The notes under the pieces were generated by a model, which saw only the letters and a list, made by a program, of their open reading frames with translations, did not search any database and was not told the origin of the DNA. This document shows, piece by piece, positions 54,351 through 64,000 of a DNA stretch of 64,000 bases. How positions within the stretch are numbered: position 1 is the first letter of the stretch; each line of letters starts with the position of its first letter. The translations under genes were made by a program, and so were the position numbers. The stretch is from Mactra quadrangularis (taxonomy: Eukaryota; Mollusca; Bivalvia; Venerida; Mactridae): assembly GCA_025267735.1 (NCBI GenBank), contig CM046299.1, positions 14,220,232 through 14,284,231 on the forward strand, read 5' to 3'.

Positions 54351-55774
54351 TTACAAGTGGCCCAGTTCATTATTATACTATAACAGGGTCTATAATCAGA
54401 TGATATGTTACAACAGCGTATAAGTTAAGCAAATGTTTGCCCCCCCCAAGATGATTAATTAAAAAACATTAATAAGTGCATAAAATAACTAATTAGCCTA
54501 ATCAATAGCCGGCGTTACATAAAAATCATTTAAAAAACTAACAAACCAGCTACTTAGGAAGAGATCAAACACTGATAACTCAATACTCAAGTATTACATT
54601 TATGATTAATATATAAATTAATTAACGTGTCTGAATATCATAATTTATACAATGAAGTTCCGCTATAAAACAGCCCCATTAGTTATTGTTGAAATCGTGC
54701 GATTTGCGACGATTTTAAACCTTAATGGTTAATTTGAAAACAGGATGGTAATTATATTAGCATTTATTTCAAATAGTGGAACTTTTTTGTAGCTAAAAGA
54801 TTTGTAATCAATACGGCGCGCATTCATATGACCACAGTTGTTAAATAGAATAAAATGCTTGCTATGTTATAATAAATGATGTTTTAATTTTGTAACGGAA
54901 CATATTATGATAAAACAAGTAAGTATCAGGCAGACAAGTGATTTATTTTGCAAACAAGATAATAAACAAGCATGTTTGCTGGCACTGTATCAATAATCTG
55001 CAGTAAAACATTTCATCATGTTAGCTAGTTCATGCATGATTTCTCGAAAGAATATGTATTCCATGAATAAATTAATTATGACTATACATACGACTATTTA
55101 TATGTATGTACCATTGGATGGCACATATAATACAATATGCAGTGGTATATTTGAAAATAAAGCTCTTCTATGCACATTGTAAGCATAAGATGTTCTGTAC
55201 ATCAAAACCAATACAGATGTACATGAAAGAAGTCTTGTAAACCTTGAAAATGCATATTGTTTAGAGATAATCAAGGGAATTAATCGAGGTAGTAATTATA
55301 TCGGCACATGTCGCTCGATTAGGTTTTGGAATAGTTCCGTTTTCTTTGGTTAACTAATGTCCTTCACTGCCCGGATATAACCCTATAGGAGGCGACGTGA
55401 TTATATTTAAGGTATAATGCATTTTTTTCATTGTTCATTCGTTTTATGGTGGATTAATGGTCTAAGTCTTTAGAGAATACTTAAAAATACTGGAACAAGT
55501 CTTAAAATAAAACGACACACAAGAGATTGACAAAGCAGCTCTTATGCATTTCAGGTATCAATTATTCATTAAGACTAATGCATTCTAGGACTAAAGCATT
55601 CTGCTAAATACATTATTTATCTTTAAGCCGAGGAAATATTTTTTATTGCAAGAAATTAATGCTTAAAGCTTATTTTATTTAATTCAGTCCATCATTTTCA
55701 ATACTCATTTTCAATTACAATTTTAATGTATAACACTGGCTATAATTATAATGTTACAGATTCATGTATGATAC
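54351..55774. other. Intergenic, no gene seen
   Basis: AT-rich, stop-dense. 54656 (GAAGTTCCGCTATAAAACAG) is a relic of the 19684-type MITE. Confidence 0.5.
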
Positions 55775-55777
55775 TTA

Positions 55778-55966
55778 GGCCACAACAAGTTGATCATGTG
55801 TTCTATGGATTTTTCTGGAAAAAATGGGGCATGAGAGCGAAGAAATTAAAAAAAATCTTAATTCAGTTGCTTTATATAATTGTTTGACCAATTTTATGAG
55901 CGAGTGAGGAAATAAAAATTAAGATGTGAGCTAATCCATAGAACTAATGATCAACTTGTTGTGGCC
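55778..55966. mobile_element. Harbinger-type MITE
   Basis: 189 bp with TIRs of about 35 bp: GGCCACAACAAGTTGATCAT, then GTTCTATGGATT, on both ends. A 3-bp duplication TTA lies at 55775-55777 and 55967-55969. GGCC tips and a TTA target are typical of PIF/Harbinger elements. Confidence 0.75.
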
Positions 55967-55969
55967 TTA

Positions 55970-58312
55970 TAGAGTTTGAAGCTCCCACTATTAGAATAAT
56001 CAAAGTTGATAATTTTAATAAGGGAACGGTCTTTATATAGAGAACTACTTCTTTTATATTAAGCATATGAAAGTCATCAGAAATTGTGTGATTTTATAAT
56101 AGCAAGGATCAAGGTCTTAATAGCAAATCATTACTGTATGTATATTATACTATATTTCAATCTGGAGAAGTTATTTCACATTTCTATTATTAAAATTGAA
56201 TTAATAATTTTAAAGATTGATCTATGACTGTTTTACTCATAGGCTGACCAATTGTGTGACAAGTACTGTCTGGTGTTGGTGACTATTGATTCTGATGTGG
56301 ACTAGGGTATTGTTAATTGGAGGGAAAATAGCTTTTTTTCTGAGGAAATTTGTGCATGGTGTAGATATTGACTGCCATTTCTAGTAATAATTTGGTTAAT
56401 GTTATTGTATATTTTGAAATTTATGGTTATTTAGGGGTTATGCTCTGTCCTCAAATTCTTAGATGGTTTGGATTTATAGAAGTCATAATTATCCAGTCCG
56501 GTCTAATTTGCATTATTTTTGTTGTATAGTTCCTAGTAGAGTGGGGATGTGTCAAAATTTCCTCCCCCATGCCCCCTGCCATTAAAACTGCCTTTTGTTG
56601 TATTAATTAAATTATCAAACTAAACTTGCAGTTCAACTTCAAAATCTACGGTAGTCAACTTTTAACTTCACTCTTCACAAAAGCGGGATGTATAACTTAC
56701 ATTTTCAGAAGTCAATGGACGACCCTCTGGCAATTTCTTTACAATTAACAATGATTTCAATGGCCAGTAAATTGGGCATCGTAATTTAACACTTATCATT
56801 GACAAAAAAGGCACATTCCCTAGTTAAACTGTCCATCCCTTAATTAAAATTTGATCGTTTTTTGACCTGTTAAATATAACAATGGTTGCATCAGAGAATA
56901 ATAAGAAAGTTATTGTTAAGTTACAAGATAGTATCGTGATGACTAAAATAGCGTGAAATTATACTTAGTATTTTTGTAGTTTGAATAACATATAAAAATA
57001 TAAAGGGTTATTAAATTTAAAGTAGCGAAGAATGAGACTGCAGTTACTTTTCTTCATAAAAACGAAGGAAAGATGTATGTTTGCATTGTCATTAATCGTC
57101 TTGTTTCGTCCATTGATATAAATCTAGTATCATTTTTACAATTTTTGTATGGTCATCTTACACTTAAAGATTATCAATAACAATGAAATCTTCTTTGAGG
57201 GTACTTGTTCATTAATAAAAATGCAAACTTCACTGATGGCATAGATGATAGAAAACTTTTGATGATGTATTAGTTTTCATTTGCCTTCTCACTTCAGGGG
57301 GTATGAAGTGTGCTGGGTGCGGTTGGAGGGCGAATTTAAAATGATCAGCTCAAGCTTGTTCAATATTTACAGGGCTCAACATTTATCTGAAAGTACAGTT
57401 GCCGGGCTGGACAGCCAGCTATATATTTTACTTGCCCAAACCAAATGTTTACTAGCAGTAACTGATTGCTGGAACCCAAATATAGATTGTCTGGAGCAAT
57501 CGGACGACCTTTCATGTTGAGCTGTATATTTGTGTTGTCTTTTCAGAGGTATGGTGTGTACAAAGCAGAAAAGGGGATATGTGATGTCATGATGCTCAGA
57601 ACAGGCCTTTTTAATGTTTGCCTTATTATGGCAATGGGTTGTTTGTTTGAATCTTTTGCCTTCTTTCTGTGACACTGATTTTTTCTGGATTTGAGAGGCA
57701 CTGCTCCAATTTACACCCCTGTTACAACAGGGCACACCCCCTCAGATATCTTCATCGGGATATGTGCAAAAAAATAATTTTTGCATCTCTCCTTTAGTAA
57801 ATGTCCATCAAATTCAGCTAAAACAGTCTCGTGTAAAGAATAATCATTTGCCATTTTACATTTACACTTGATTGACTGATCCTTAATTCCAACGCCAATA
57901 ATGCAAAAGATCACGGTTCATTTTTATGTTATTAAACACGCATAACCGTATCATTTCCTGTAAGTCTCTTTTATACTGTACCAACACTTGATTATAAAGA
58001 GCTGGCTAACAAAACCATTGACACACAAGTTTTTCTTTCGATTTCATTCAACTTTTAATTTAATAGCAAGCGATAACATAAATATTTTTGAGTGAAAATT
58101 GCTTGTGACATGTTGTTGTACATACAGTCATTTAAATATTGTAACTCCAATTTGTACTGAGTTAATGCTAATATTTTATGTATATGGCTTGATAAATTTC
58201 TGCGTTATATCAAGGCATGTACCAAGGGTTATAGGTCTATCACCACACATTTGATACCATCTATTAATAACTCCAATGCAACAATTCCAAAATATATACA
58301 GTCTACAAAAAT
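55970..58312. other. Intergenic, no gene supported
   Basis: AT-rich. 56020-56130 carries GGTCTTAATAGC and TACTGTA words of the 19684 family. 57281-57735 has overlapping frames on both strands up to 119 codons, but no motif, codon bias or splice structure I trust. 57430-57510 may be a diverged inverted relative of the 58313 repeat. Confidence 0.45.
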
Positions 58313-58470
58313 AGTGGGTATCCGGTTGCCCGGGACAAGCACTTTTTAATTCAGCAACCACAAACTTCTTTTTGGCAACCAAATTTCAACAAACAAGAGA
58401 TACTGCTTAATGCTTAATCAACTTGTTCGGGCAAACTTTTTCATATCCTTAATTTCGTAGGCTGTATAAT
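58313..58470 (+). repeat. Dispersed repeat, partner of 46718-46870
   Basis: GTGGGTATCCGGTTGCCCGG, GGCAACCAAATTTCAAC and CTTGTTCGGGCAAAC match the other copy in order. Confidence 0.6.
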
Positions 58471-58805
58471 ATGATCCATATAATTGACGGATGTCATTAG
58501 ACTCTTTGCATAATTAATTATGCTATCAAAACACTCTCTACTTTTATTACTTCGAGTTGAAATTCGATTTTATCGCATTTATTAATTTATTTATTAACTT
58601 AACTGGGAATATCTATACAAGGGTATAATTAAGAATTTGATAAATGTTTAGAGTTACACGAAATAATTATTGGAATACAAATCTACAAACAGAACACACC
58701 AACGTCGTAATAATACCAAAAGCAATTTAATTCAATGAGAAGACTTATCTAATCTGAGATATCACTTTAAAGTAATTGGCGGTTAAGACAATTTGAAAAA
58801 AGACA

Positions 58806-59978
58806 ATGCTTCGGATTGGGATAAGTATAATTGGCACATTGTTCTTCAGCTATGCTTTTGGTGAACTTGTATTTGGTAGAAAAATGGAGGCAGGTTTATT
58901 GAAAATAATAGTTAATTTGCCTTTTAATGATTGTATCAAAGAATGTTGGCGGAGGTCATCTTGTTTATCCTTGAATTACAATCGTCTGGTGAAGGTATGT
59001 GAACTCAACTCAGTGCCATTATCTCCTTTAGCAAATCTTGAAGAAGACAAGAAATGGATATTTTATGACGTAAAGATGAACAACCTTGATGTTGATATAG
59101 GAAACTGTAATGCACATACATGCTTGGGTGACCAGATATGTGTAAGCAAAGTCGTGGGCTACGATTGTGTAAATGAAGGTAGACATCCATCCTCACTGCA
59201 TCTTGAACATGGCTTAGTCAAAGGGAATATGAATGATGAAGGTTCCAAAATTGCTTTTGAATGCTTATCACCATACGAGCTTTATGGACCAGAAACTGCC
59301 ACATATTTAAGTGTAATTGGATGGAGCGATATGCCAGTGTGTGAGATCGTGGTCACGTGCTCAATACCTGATTTCATCACAAGTTCTTTTCTACAATTGC
59401 TTACAGCTGTAATGATTACTAAAAGTGGAAATACAATATACACGAAAGAGAATGTAAGTTCTGCTTCTCAACTTGGAGAAGTTCTAGAAAATTCATACAC
59501 AATCCTTCAATGTACAACTACTTTGTATGGAACGACCACTACCTATATTGTCTGCTCAGATGCCAATTGGGAGTTTACGCCGCCATGTCCACAGCCTGTA
59601 ACATCATGTCAATTAGAAACATTATGCTCTAACTCACTTACTGAAAGCTGTATAAGCAACGTATGTCATTGTGAGCCACCGACAATGTACAGTTACACAC
59701 AACATGCTTGTGTCTCTTCATGCCAAAGTGGATTAGCAAGTACATTTACAAGGGATGAAGGTCTTGGTGTATACAATGCTGATTATGACTACTATTCTGG
59801 TATAACTTATAATGAGTGTTTAGAACTTTGTTTACAGAGACAAGAGTGCTTGCTCTTCGAATATGGAGAATATTTTGGGACAGTTGGATGTTACATAAGA
59901 AGTTTAGTATTGAACAATTACATGTATGACATCGGTGCCTGGAATGAAGGGGCAATTTATAAACGGGATTGCTTGTAA
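58806..59978 (+). CDS. Secreted PAN/CCP-like Cys-rich protein, copy 1
   Basis: A single exon of 390 aa. Residues 1-19 form a signal peptide (IGISIIGTLFFSYAFG). About 20-95 look like a PAN/apple module (FNDCIKECWRRSSCLSLNYN, VCELN). 100-121 is a small EGF-like knot (CNAHTCLGDQICV...YDC). About 128-180 and 184-262 resemble two CCP/sushi modules (GWSDMPVCE; LQCTTTLYGTTTTYIVC, WEFTPPC). 268-306 is a dense Cys stretch (SCISNVCHCEPP). 306-390 is a second apple-like module (YNECLELCLQRQECLLFEYG, GCYIRS). There is no membrane segment, so it is probably secreted and binds glycans or proteins, which is inference. The ATG at 58806 gives the signal peptide. Copy 2 lies 1 kb downstream. Single-exon structure is unusual for multi-domain extracellular proteins and suggests an ancient retroposition before the duplication. 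Confidence 0.8.
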   Translation: MLRIGISIIGTLFFSYAFGELVFGRKMEAGLLKIIVNLPFNDCIKECWRRSSCLSLNYNRLVKVCELNSVPLSPLANLEEDKKWIFYDVKMNNLDVDIGNCNAHTCLGDQICVSKVVGYDCVNEGRHPSSLHLEHGLVKGNMNDEGSKIAFECLSPYELYGPETATYLSVIGWSDMPVCEIVVTCSIPDFITSSFLQLLTAVMITKSGNTIYTKENVSSASQLGEVLENSYTILQCTTTLYGTTTTYIVCSDANWEFTPPCPQPVTSCQLETLCSNSLTESCISNVCHCEPPTMYSYTQHACVSSCQSGLASTFTRDEGLGVYNADYDYYSGITYNECLELCLQRQECLLFEYGEYFGTVGCYIRSLVLNNYMYDIGAWNEGAIYKRDCL

Positions 59979-60888
59979 ATGTCGTTTAATACGTATTGCA
60001 TTTATACTTGAAAGGAGTTTAATTTTTGATTAACAATTATTCAGGTCATTGAGAACATTTAAGAGTAAAAATATTTTTACAGTGTTGAAGTTAATTAATT
60101 TTTCTATGATTAGTGATGTTGGAAAAGGTCTTTCAAATACAATGACCAGTTAACATTTGAAATACAGCTAAATGATTGGGTGTTCTTAGAACTACTTTCG
60201 TATTACCTTCGTATTACCTTACTCATCCAGACATAAGACGTGAGTACATGTAAGAAAGATGTACTAGCCGTTTAAATACATACAATATTTTAACAGTTAT
60301 CGTAAAAAGTCATATTTAATGAATGTTAATGGCTTAAAGTTTTGTGTTCATGACTTTTCATTATACGTTTATTATGATTATGGTCTTTATAATTCATATT
60401 TTGAAACGCTCGCCTGAGCGTATTGAGCATGATTATCCGTCGCTTTTTGCGTATGTACGTCTAGTTTTAAGTGCTTTCGGAGTCAACAACTCTTTTTTGA
60501 AACCTCCAAGGTTATTTTTACCTTATTTTAATGAATTTTAGCTCAATAGCGTGGTCGTCGGAAACGATTGTTTACCCACGTTCAGCATTTGTTTACATAT
60601 GTTTATTATAGTATACATGTGAAATAAAACATTGCTCGTTAACAAGGTTTACAAGCTCCTGGGTTTATGTCACAATACCAAACCACTTAGTAGAAAGATA
60701 AATTTTAGCCCAATTCATGAAACTGAAATGAAGAACTTTTTAAGTATATTGTTATTGACTTATGTTTGATTTTGTGTCATTTTCAAGTTATTATACAAAC
60801 GAGATAATATCCGATTTTTAAAACTATGTTTGCTTTTTAATTAACAAAAGCCATTTTTTACGGAACAAAGTTCCATCCAGGGACTGGA
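59979..60888. other. Intergenic between the two PAN/CCP genes
   Basis: No gene. AATAAAAC near 60623 could serve as a distal poly(A) signal of copy 1. Confidence 0.45.
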
Positions 60889-60896
60889 TATAAATA
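60889..60896 (+). promoter_or_regulatory. TATA box of PAN/CCP copy 2
   Basis: TATAAATA 94 bp before the ATG at 60990. Transcription from about 60920 would give a leader of roughly 70 nt. Confidence 0.55.
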
Positions 60897-60989
60897 AAAT
60901 CGACATTATGGAAAAAGATCTACTTGATTATATTGAGTCGGTTATTTGTGAAAAGACTCGCGAATAAGTAACATTTGAAAGCGATAACT

Positions 60990-62159
60990 ATGATTTTGGT
61001 TATGATAATTACATTAACTGCATTTGCGTTCCATTCCGCATGCGGTAAACTTGTATATGGAAGTCATATGGAAGGATTTTTAATGAAAAGAATGGTTACG
61101 GTGACTTTTAATGACTGTGTGGAAGAATGTTTGCGGCGATCATCTTGTTTATCCTTAAATTTCAATCGACTTTTGAAATTATGTGAACTTAATTCAATGT
61201 CTTTCCTAACTGTTGAGGATCTCGTGGATTATAAGGGATGGGTATTTTATGACATAAAGGAACACAGCATTGCAACTGATTTAGGAAACTGTAACCTTCA
61301 TACCTGCATGCCTGGTCAGGTTTGTATGACTAACGTTGTAGGATATGATTGTGTTACTGAAGGTACTCTACCTTCAGATATACACTTAGAACATGGTACA
61401 GTCAAAGGAAATATGAATAATGAAGGTTCAATAATAGCCTTTGATTGTATTTCACCATATGAACGTGTTGGCCCAAGAATGTCTACATATACTAGTCTAG
61501 CTGGTTGGAGTAATATGCCGATATGTGAAATGCCGCCATGTTCAATACCTACTTTCATTTCAAGTTCTTTTCTACAAATACTTAAAATTTTCATCATTCC
61601 ACAAAATGGAACTCCCGTTTATACAAAAGCAAATGTAAGTACCAATCAAGCAGAAGATGTCATGAGCGGTTCATCTATAACTTTACAATGCACAACCACG
61701 TCATATGGAACAGTGAATTCCGAAATTCTATGTCAAAATGGCTACTGGATGTTTTCGCCAGGTTGTCAGATAGCAGTACCCGATACATCATGTGAATTAA
61801 AAACATCATGCTCAAACTCGGTAACTGAAAGCTGTATAAGCAACGTATGTCATTGTGAGCCACCGAAAATGTACAGTTACACAAAAAATGCTTGTGTCTC
61901 TTCATGCAAAAATGGATTAGCAAGTACATTTACAAGGTATGATGGAATTGGTGTATACAATGATAACTTTATCTACTATTCTAAAATTACTTATAATCAA
62001 TGTTTAGACATTTGTTTAATGAGACAAGATTGCTTATTTTTCGAGTACGGAGACTATGACGGGATAGGTTGTTACATTAGGTTAGTCGATGTGAAGGATA
62101 TGATGATTGATGTTGAACCCTGGATAGAGGGGGCAATGTATAATCGCGACTGTTTGTGA
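60990..62159 (+). CDS. Secreted PAN/CCP-like Cys-rich protein, copy 2
   Basis: A single exon of 389 aa from the ATG at 60990. The signal peptide is MILVMIITLTAFAFHSACG. It has the same module order as copy 1 and the same Cys pattern: PAN/apple (FNDCVEECLRRSSCLSLNFN), EGF-like knot (CNLHTCMPGQVCM), two CCP-like modules, the SCISNVCHCEPP stretch, and a second apple-like module (YNQCLDICLMRQDCLFFEYG). Protein identity to copy 1 is roughly 60% by eye, with a much higher DNA match at 61824-61937. An upstream frame extension to 60975 lacks an ATG and was not used. AATAAA at 62406-62411 is a possible poly(A) signal. Function unknown; a pattern-recognition or adhesion role is inference. Confidence 0.8.
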   Translation: MILVMIITLTAFAFHSACGKLVYGSHMEGFLMKRMVTVTFNDCVEECLRRSSCLSLNFNRLLKLCELNSMSFLTVEDLVDYKGWVFYDIKEHSIATDLGNCNLHTCMPGQVCMTNVVGYDCVTEGTLPSDIHLEHGTVKGNMNNEGSIIAFDCISPYERVGPRMSTYTSLAGWSNMPICEMPPCSIPTFISSSFLQILKIFIIPQNGTPVYTKANVSTNQAEDVMSGSSITLQCTTTSYGTVNSEILCQNGYWMFSPGCQIAVPDTSCELKTSCSNSVTESCISNVCHCEPPKMYSYTKNACVSSCKNGLASTFTRYDGIGVYNDNFIYYSKITYNQCLDICLMRQDCLFFEYGDYDGIGCYIRLVDVKDMMIDVEPWIEGAMYNRDCL

Positions 62160-62955
62160 ACGCATTTAGGTGTAAATAACTTTTATATTTGAAATAAGTA
62201 GAACTCGTTATATTATAATGCATTTCCAATAACTTTGTTATTTTTAGAGATAGCTGAATAATATTTTATATTCACATGAAACACATGTTGTTGAAGACAC
62301 TGTTATAATAAGTGACATGTGTTATTATTTTATACTTGCATTTTAAACGCTTATTTGTTGACTTCGATTTTACTGTTTATCAATATTGTTAGCGTAAAAG
62401 GGTAGAATAAAACAATGTACTATACAAATTAAAGCGGATACAAGTGTCTAACGCTGAAGAATAAGTACGTGTAATATATATATATTTGTTATTCTACTTT
62501 TATATTTCAATTATACTATGATCTATTATCAATAAAAAAACGTTTGGTACATGTTACTGCTATTAAAAACTTAATTAAAAACATACTTCAATATAAATAC
62601 CGGTTTTGATAATGTATGATAGTAATTCAGTAATATTAAGTGATCTTGTAGCAATAAGCTAAAACATCTTAATGCTAATCGCTAAACATAATTAATGCTA
62701 AACATAATTGTAAAATACACTAGACGGGTCTGTCGTTTGTGAACGGCTGGTTTTGACTTAAAATTGATTTAAAAAAAGCTATTTGTTTAACTATATACCT
62801 TCTATCTTGTCTTAAAATGCGTTTTGAGATTACATATTATAACAATTGAACACACATTTTTAAGCAAAATATTTATGGAAGTTTGGTAGCAACGATGCTG
62901 GACAACTTTTAGTGATTATGGTTAACTGACGTGCCAGAAACCAAAACCCCAAAAG
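62160..62955. other. Intergenic, no gene seen
   Basis: AT-rich 3' flank of copy 2; no further related frame. Confidence 0.5.
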
Positions 62956-63215
62956 CCGCCCGGCTAGCTCAGTTGGCAAAATGCAAATCTACTGATCGAG
63001 GGGTCGTGGGTTCGATTTCAGGGTGAGGCATACTTTCGTGAAGCTTGGTCATGAAATTATTTCTATGGCCATTCTTCTTACTACCAATGATTTTTAATTA
63101 TGTAGGACAGTCTTTCAAGGAAGAGTGGGAAGGTTGACTGACCGCCGTTATATGACCTATACAATGTGTTGCTACGGCGTTAAACCCAAAACAAACAAAC
63201 AAACAAACAAACAAA
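62956..63215 (+). mobile_element. tRNA-derived SINE, family 1, best copy
   Basis: The head GGCTAGCTCAGTTGGC (A-box) and GTGGGTTCGATTTC (B-box) are well kept. The body and the tail TTGACTGACCGCCGTTATAT then (AAAC)n follow. Compared with 793-1092 about 65 bp in the middle are missing. Confidence 0.85.
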
Positions 63216-64000
63216 CCAAAACCCGATTTTAAGAACAATAAACAAGACCTGTATCTTACCGTATCTTCAAATGCTTTAAATTGAATCAGTGCATAAATTG
63301 CTATAACCAACTTTTACCAATAGCAAATGTTGCTCCTAGTTGATATAACTCACAGAATAATTTTCTAAACTAGTGCAAGCGAAGACAATTTTTAAAGATT
63401 TATTCGTAAAAACACTTCTCTGCTGACGATTATTTACCGCCGGCCTGAAGGCCGGTGGTATATTGGAGTCGTCAGAATCTGATGACCATGGTAGGAGCAG
63501 TTCATGATTTCTTTTACTGGCGTCATCCTTTTTTATTTACTAATATTAATTTTCAGTTTTATAGTACTGCAATGAAATTTTGTGCTTTTTGGGGGCATTC
63601 TAAAAAACATTTTACCCTTTATTTATATTTTAAGACATTGTAAAATATCTGCCCCCCCCCCTAAATTGAGGTTCAGGCTAAAGAAACACACACCGTACGT
63701 ATTTCACGCACGTCTCCGTGAACAGATTTGTTACAGACTCGCGTTTATCGAATACAAAGCGCTAAATTCATGATGAAAAAGTATATTATTAATTTTGTAC
63801 TGTCTGTAGTAAGTTTGATACTGTCTCTGCATGATGAACTTTTTAGCTGTTACAAAACGGTGGGACAAGAAGTATTAGATTACTGAATTGTTAAATCTGG
63901 TGTGTTTTGTTAGTTCTGGCTTCAAAAACTTTATATGTCGCTTTATTTAAGAAATAACTTACAGTTGTCTATATTTTGTTGTCTAATAAAATATAGGCAC
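63216..64000. other. Window end, no gene seen; GC hairpin at 63437-63458
   Basis: CCGCCGGCCT-GA-AGGCCGGTGG forms a strong hairpin. A C homopolymer lies near 63652-63661. No supported gene. Confidence 0.45.

Noticed and set aside
57281..57735. Possible gene in overlapping frames on both strands
   Set aside because: No motif, no consistent splice sites, and long frames on both strands at once; likely a worn repeat.
60908..60967. 19-codon upstream frame before PAN/CCP copy 2
   Set aside because: It begins 12 bp after the TATA box, so it probably starts upstream of the transcription start and is not in the mRNA.

Overview
The window is AT-rich eukaryotic nuclear DNA. GT-AG introns, a nuclear tRNA-Gln gene, tRNA-derived SINEs, three kinds of non-LTR or Penelope retroelement, many inverted-repeat DNA elements and long minisatellites all point to a lophotrochozoan invertebrate. 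A marine bivalve is my best guess, inferred from repeat style and gene content rather than from a diagnostic gene.

Layout. 1-3.6 kb holds a MITE, two SINE pieces and a folded-back Penelope-like fragment. At 3.7-6.0 kb is a single-exon 770-aa TPR protein (IFIT-like) with an unusual C-terminal alpha/beta region. A broken CR1/L2-type LINE follows within about 30 bp and runs to 10.7 kb, with a solo LTR inserted in its reverse transcriptase. From 11 to 20 kb there are nested fold-back and TIR elements, a pentanucleotide microsatellite and an intact tRNA-Gln(TTG) gene at 18.28 kb. At 21.4-27.0 kb a 5.2-kb element with 151-bp TIRs sits inside a Tc1/mariner-like element. It carries degraded genes for a tandem-PC4 protein, a Maverick/Polinton-type integrase and a SprT-like metalloprotease, plus a 19-copy stem-loop minisatellite. 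At 28.2-36.2 kb, on the minus strand, is a complete cytochrome P450 gene (six coding exons, 540 aa, one probable non-coding first exon). Two minisatellites lie 5' of it, one a 29-bp array with about 29 CACGTG sites. From 40 to 58 kb I see only repeats, including a young 5'-truncated RTE LINE at 50.3-52.5 kb. At 58.8-62.2 kb two tandem, single-exon, secreted PAN/CCP-like proteins (about 390 aa each) are recent duplicates. A SINE and unremarkable sequence finish the window.

The host genes (TPR protein, P450, two secreted PAN/CCP proteins) show no shared pathway. They suggest an immune or environment-response neighbourhood at most. The most unusual unit is the compact TIR element at 21759-26961, whose gene set (2xPC4, integrase, SprT-like protease, no visible polymerase or capsid) I cannot match to a family I know. 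All gene calls rest on reading the sequence only; no database search was done.
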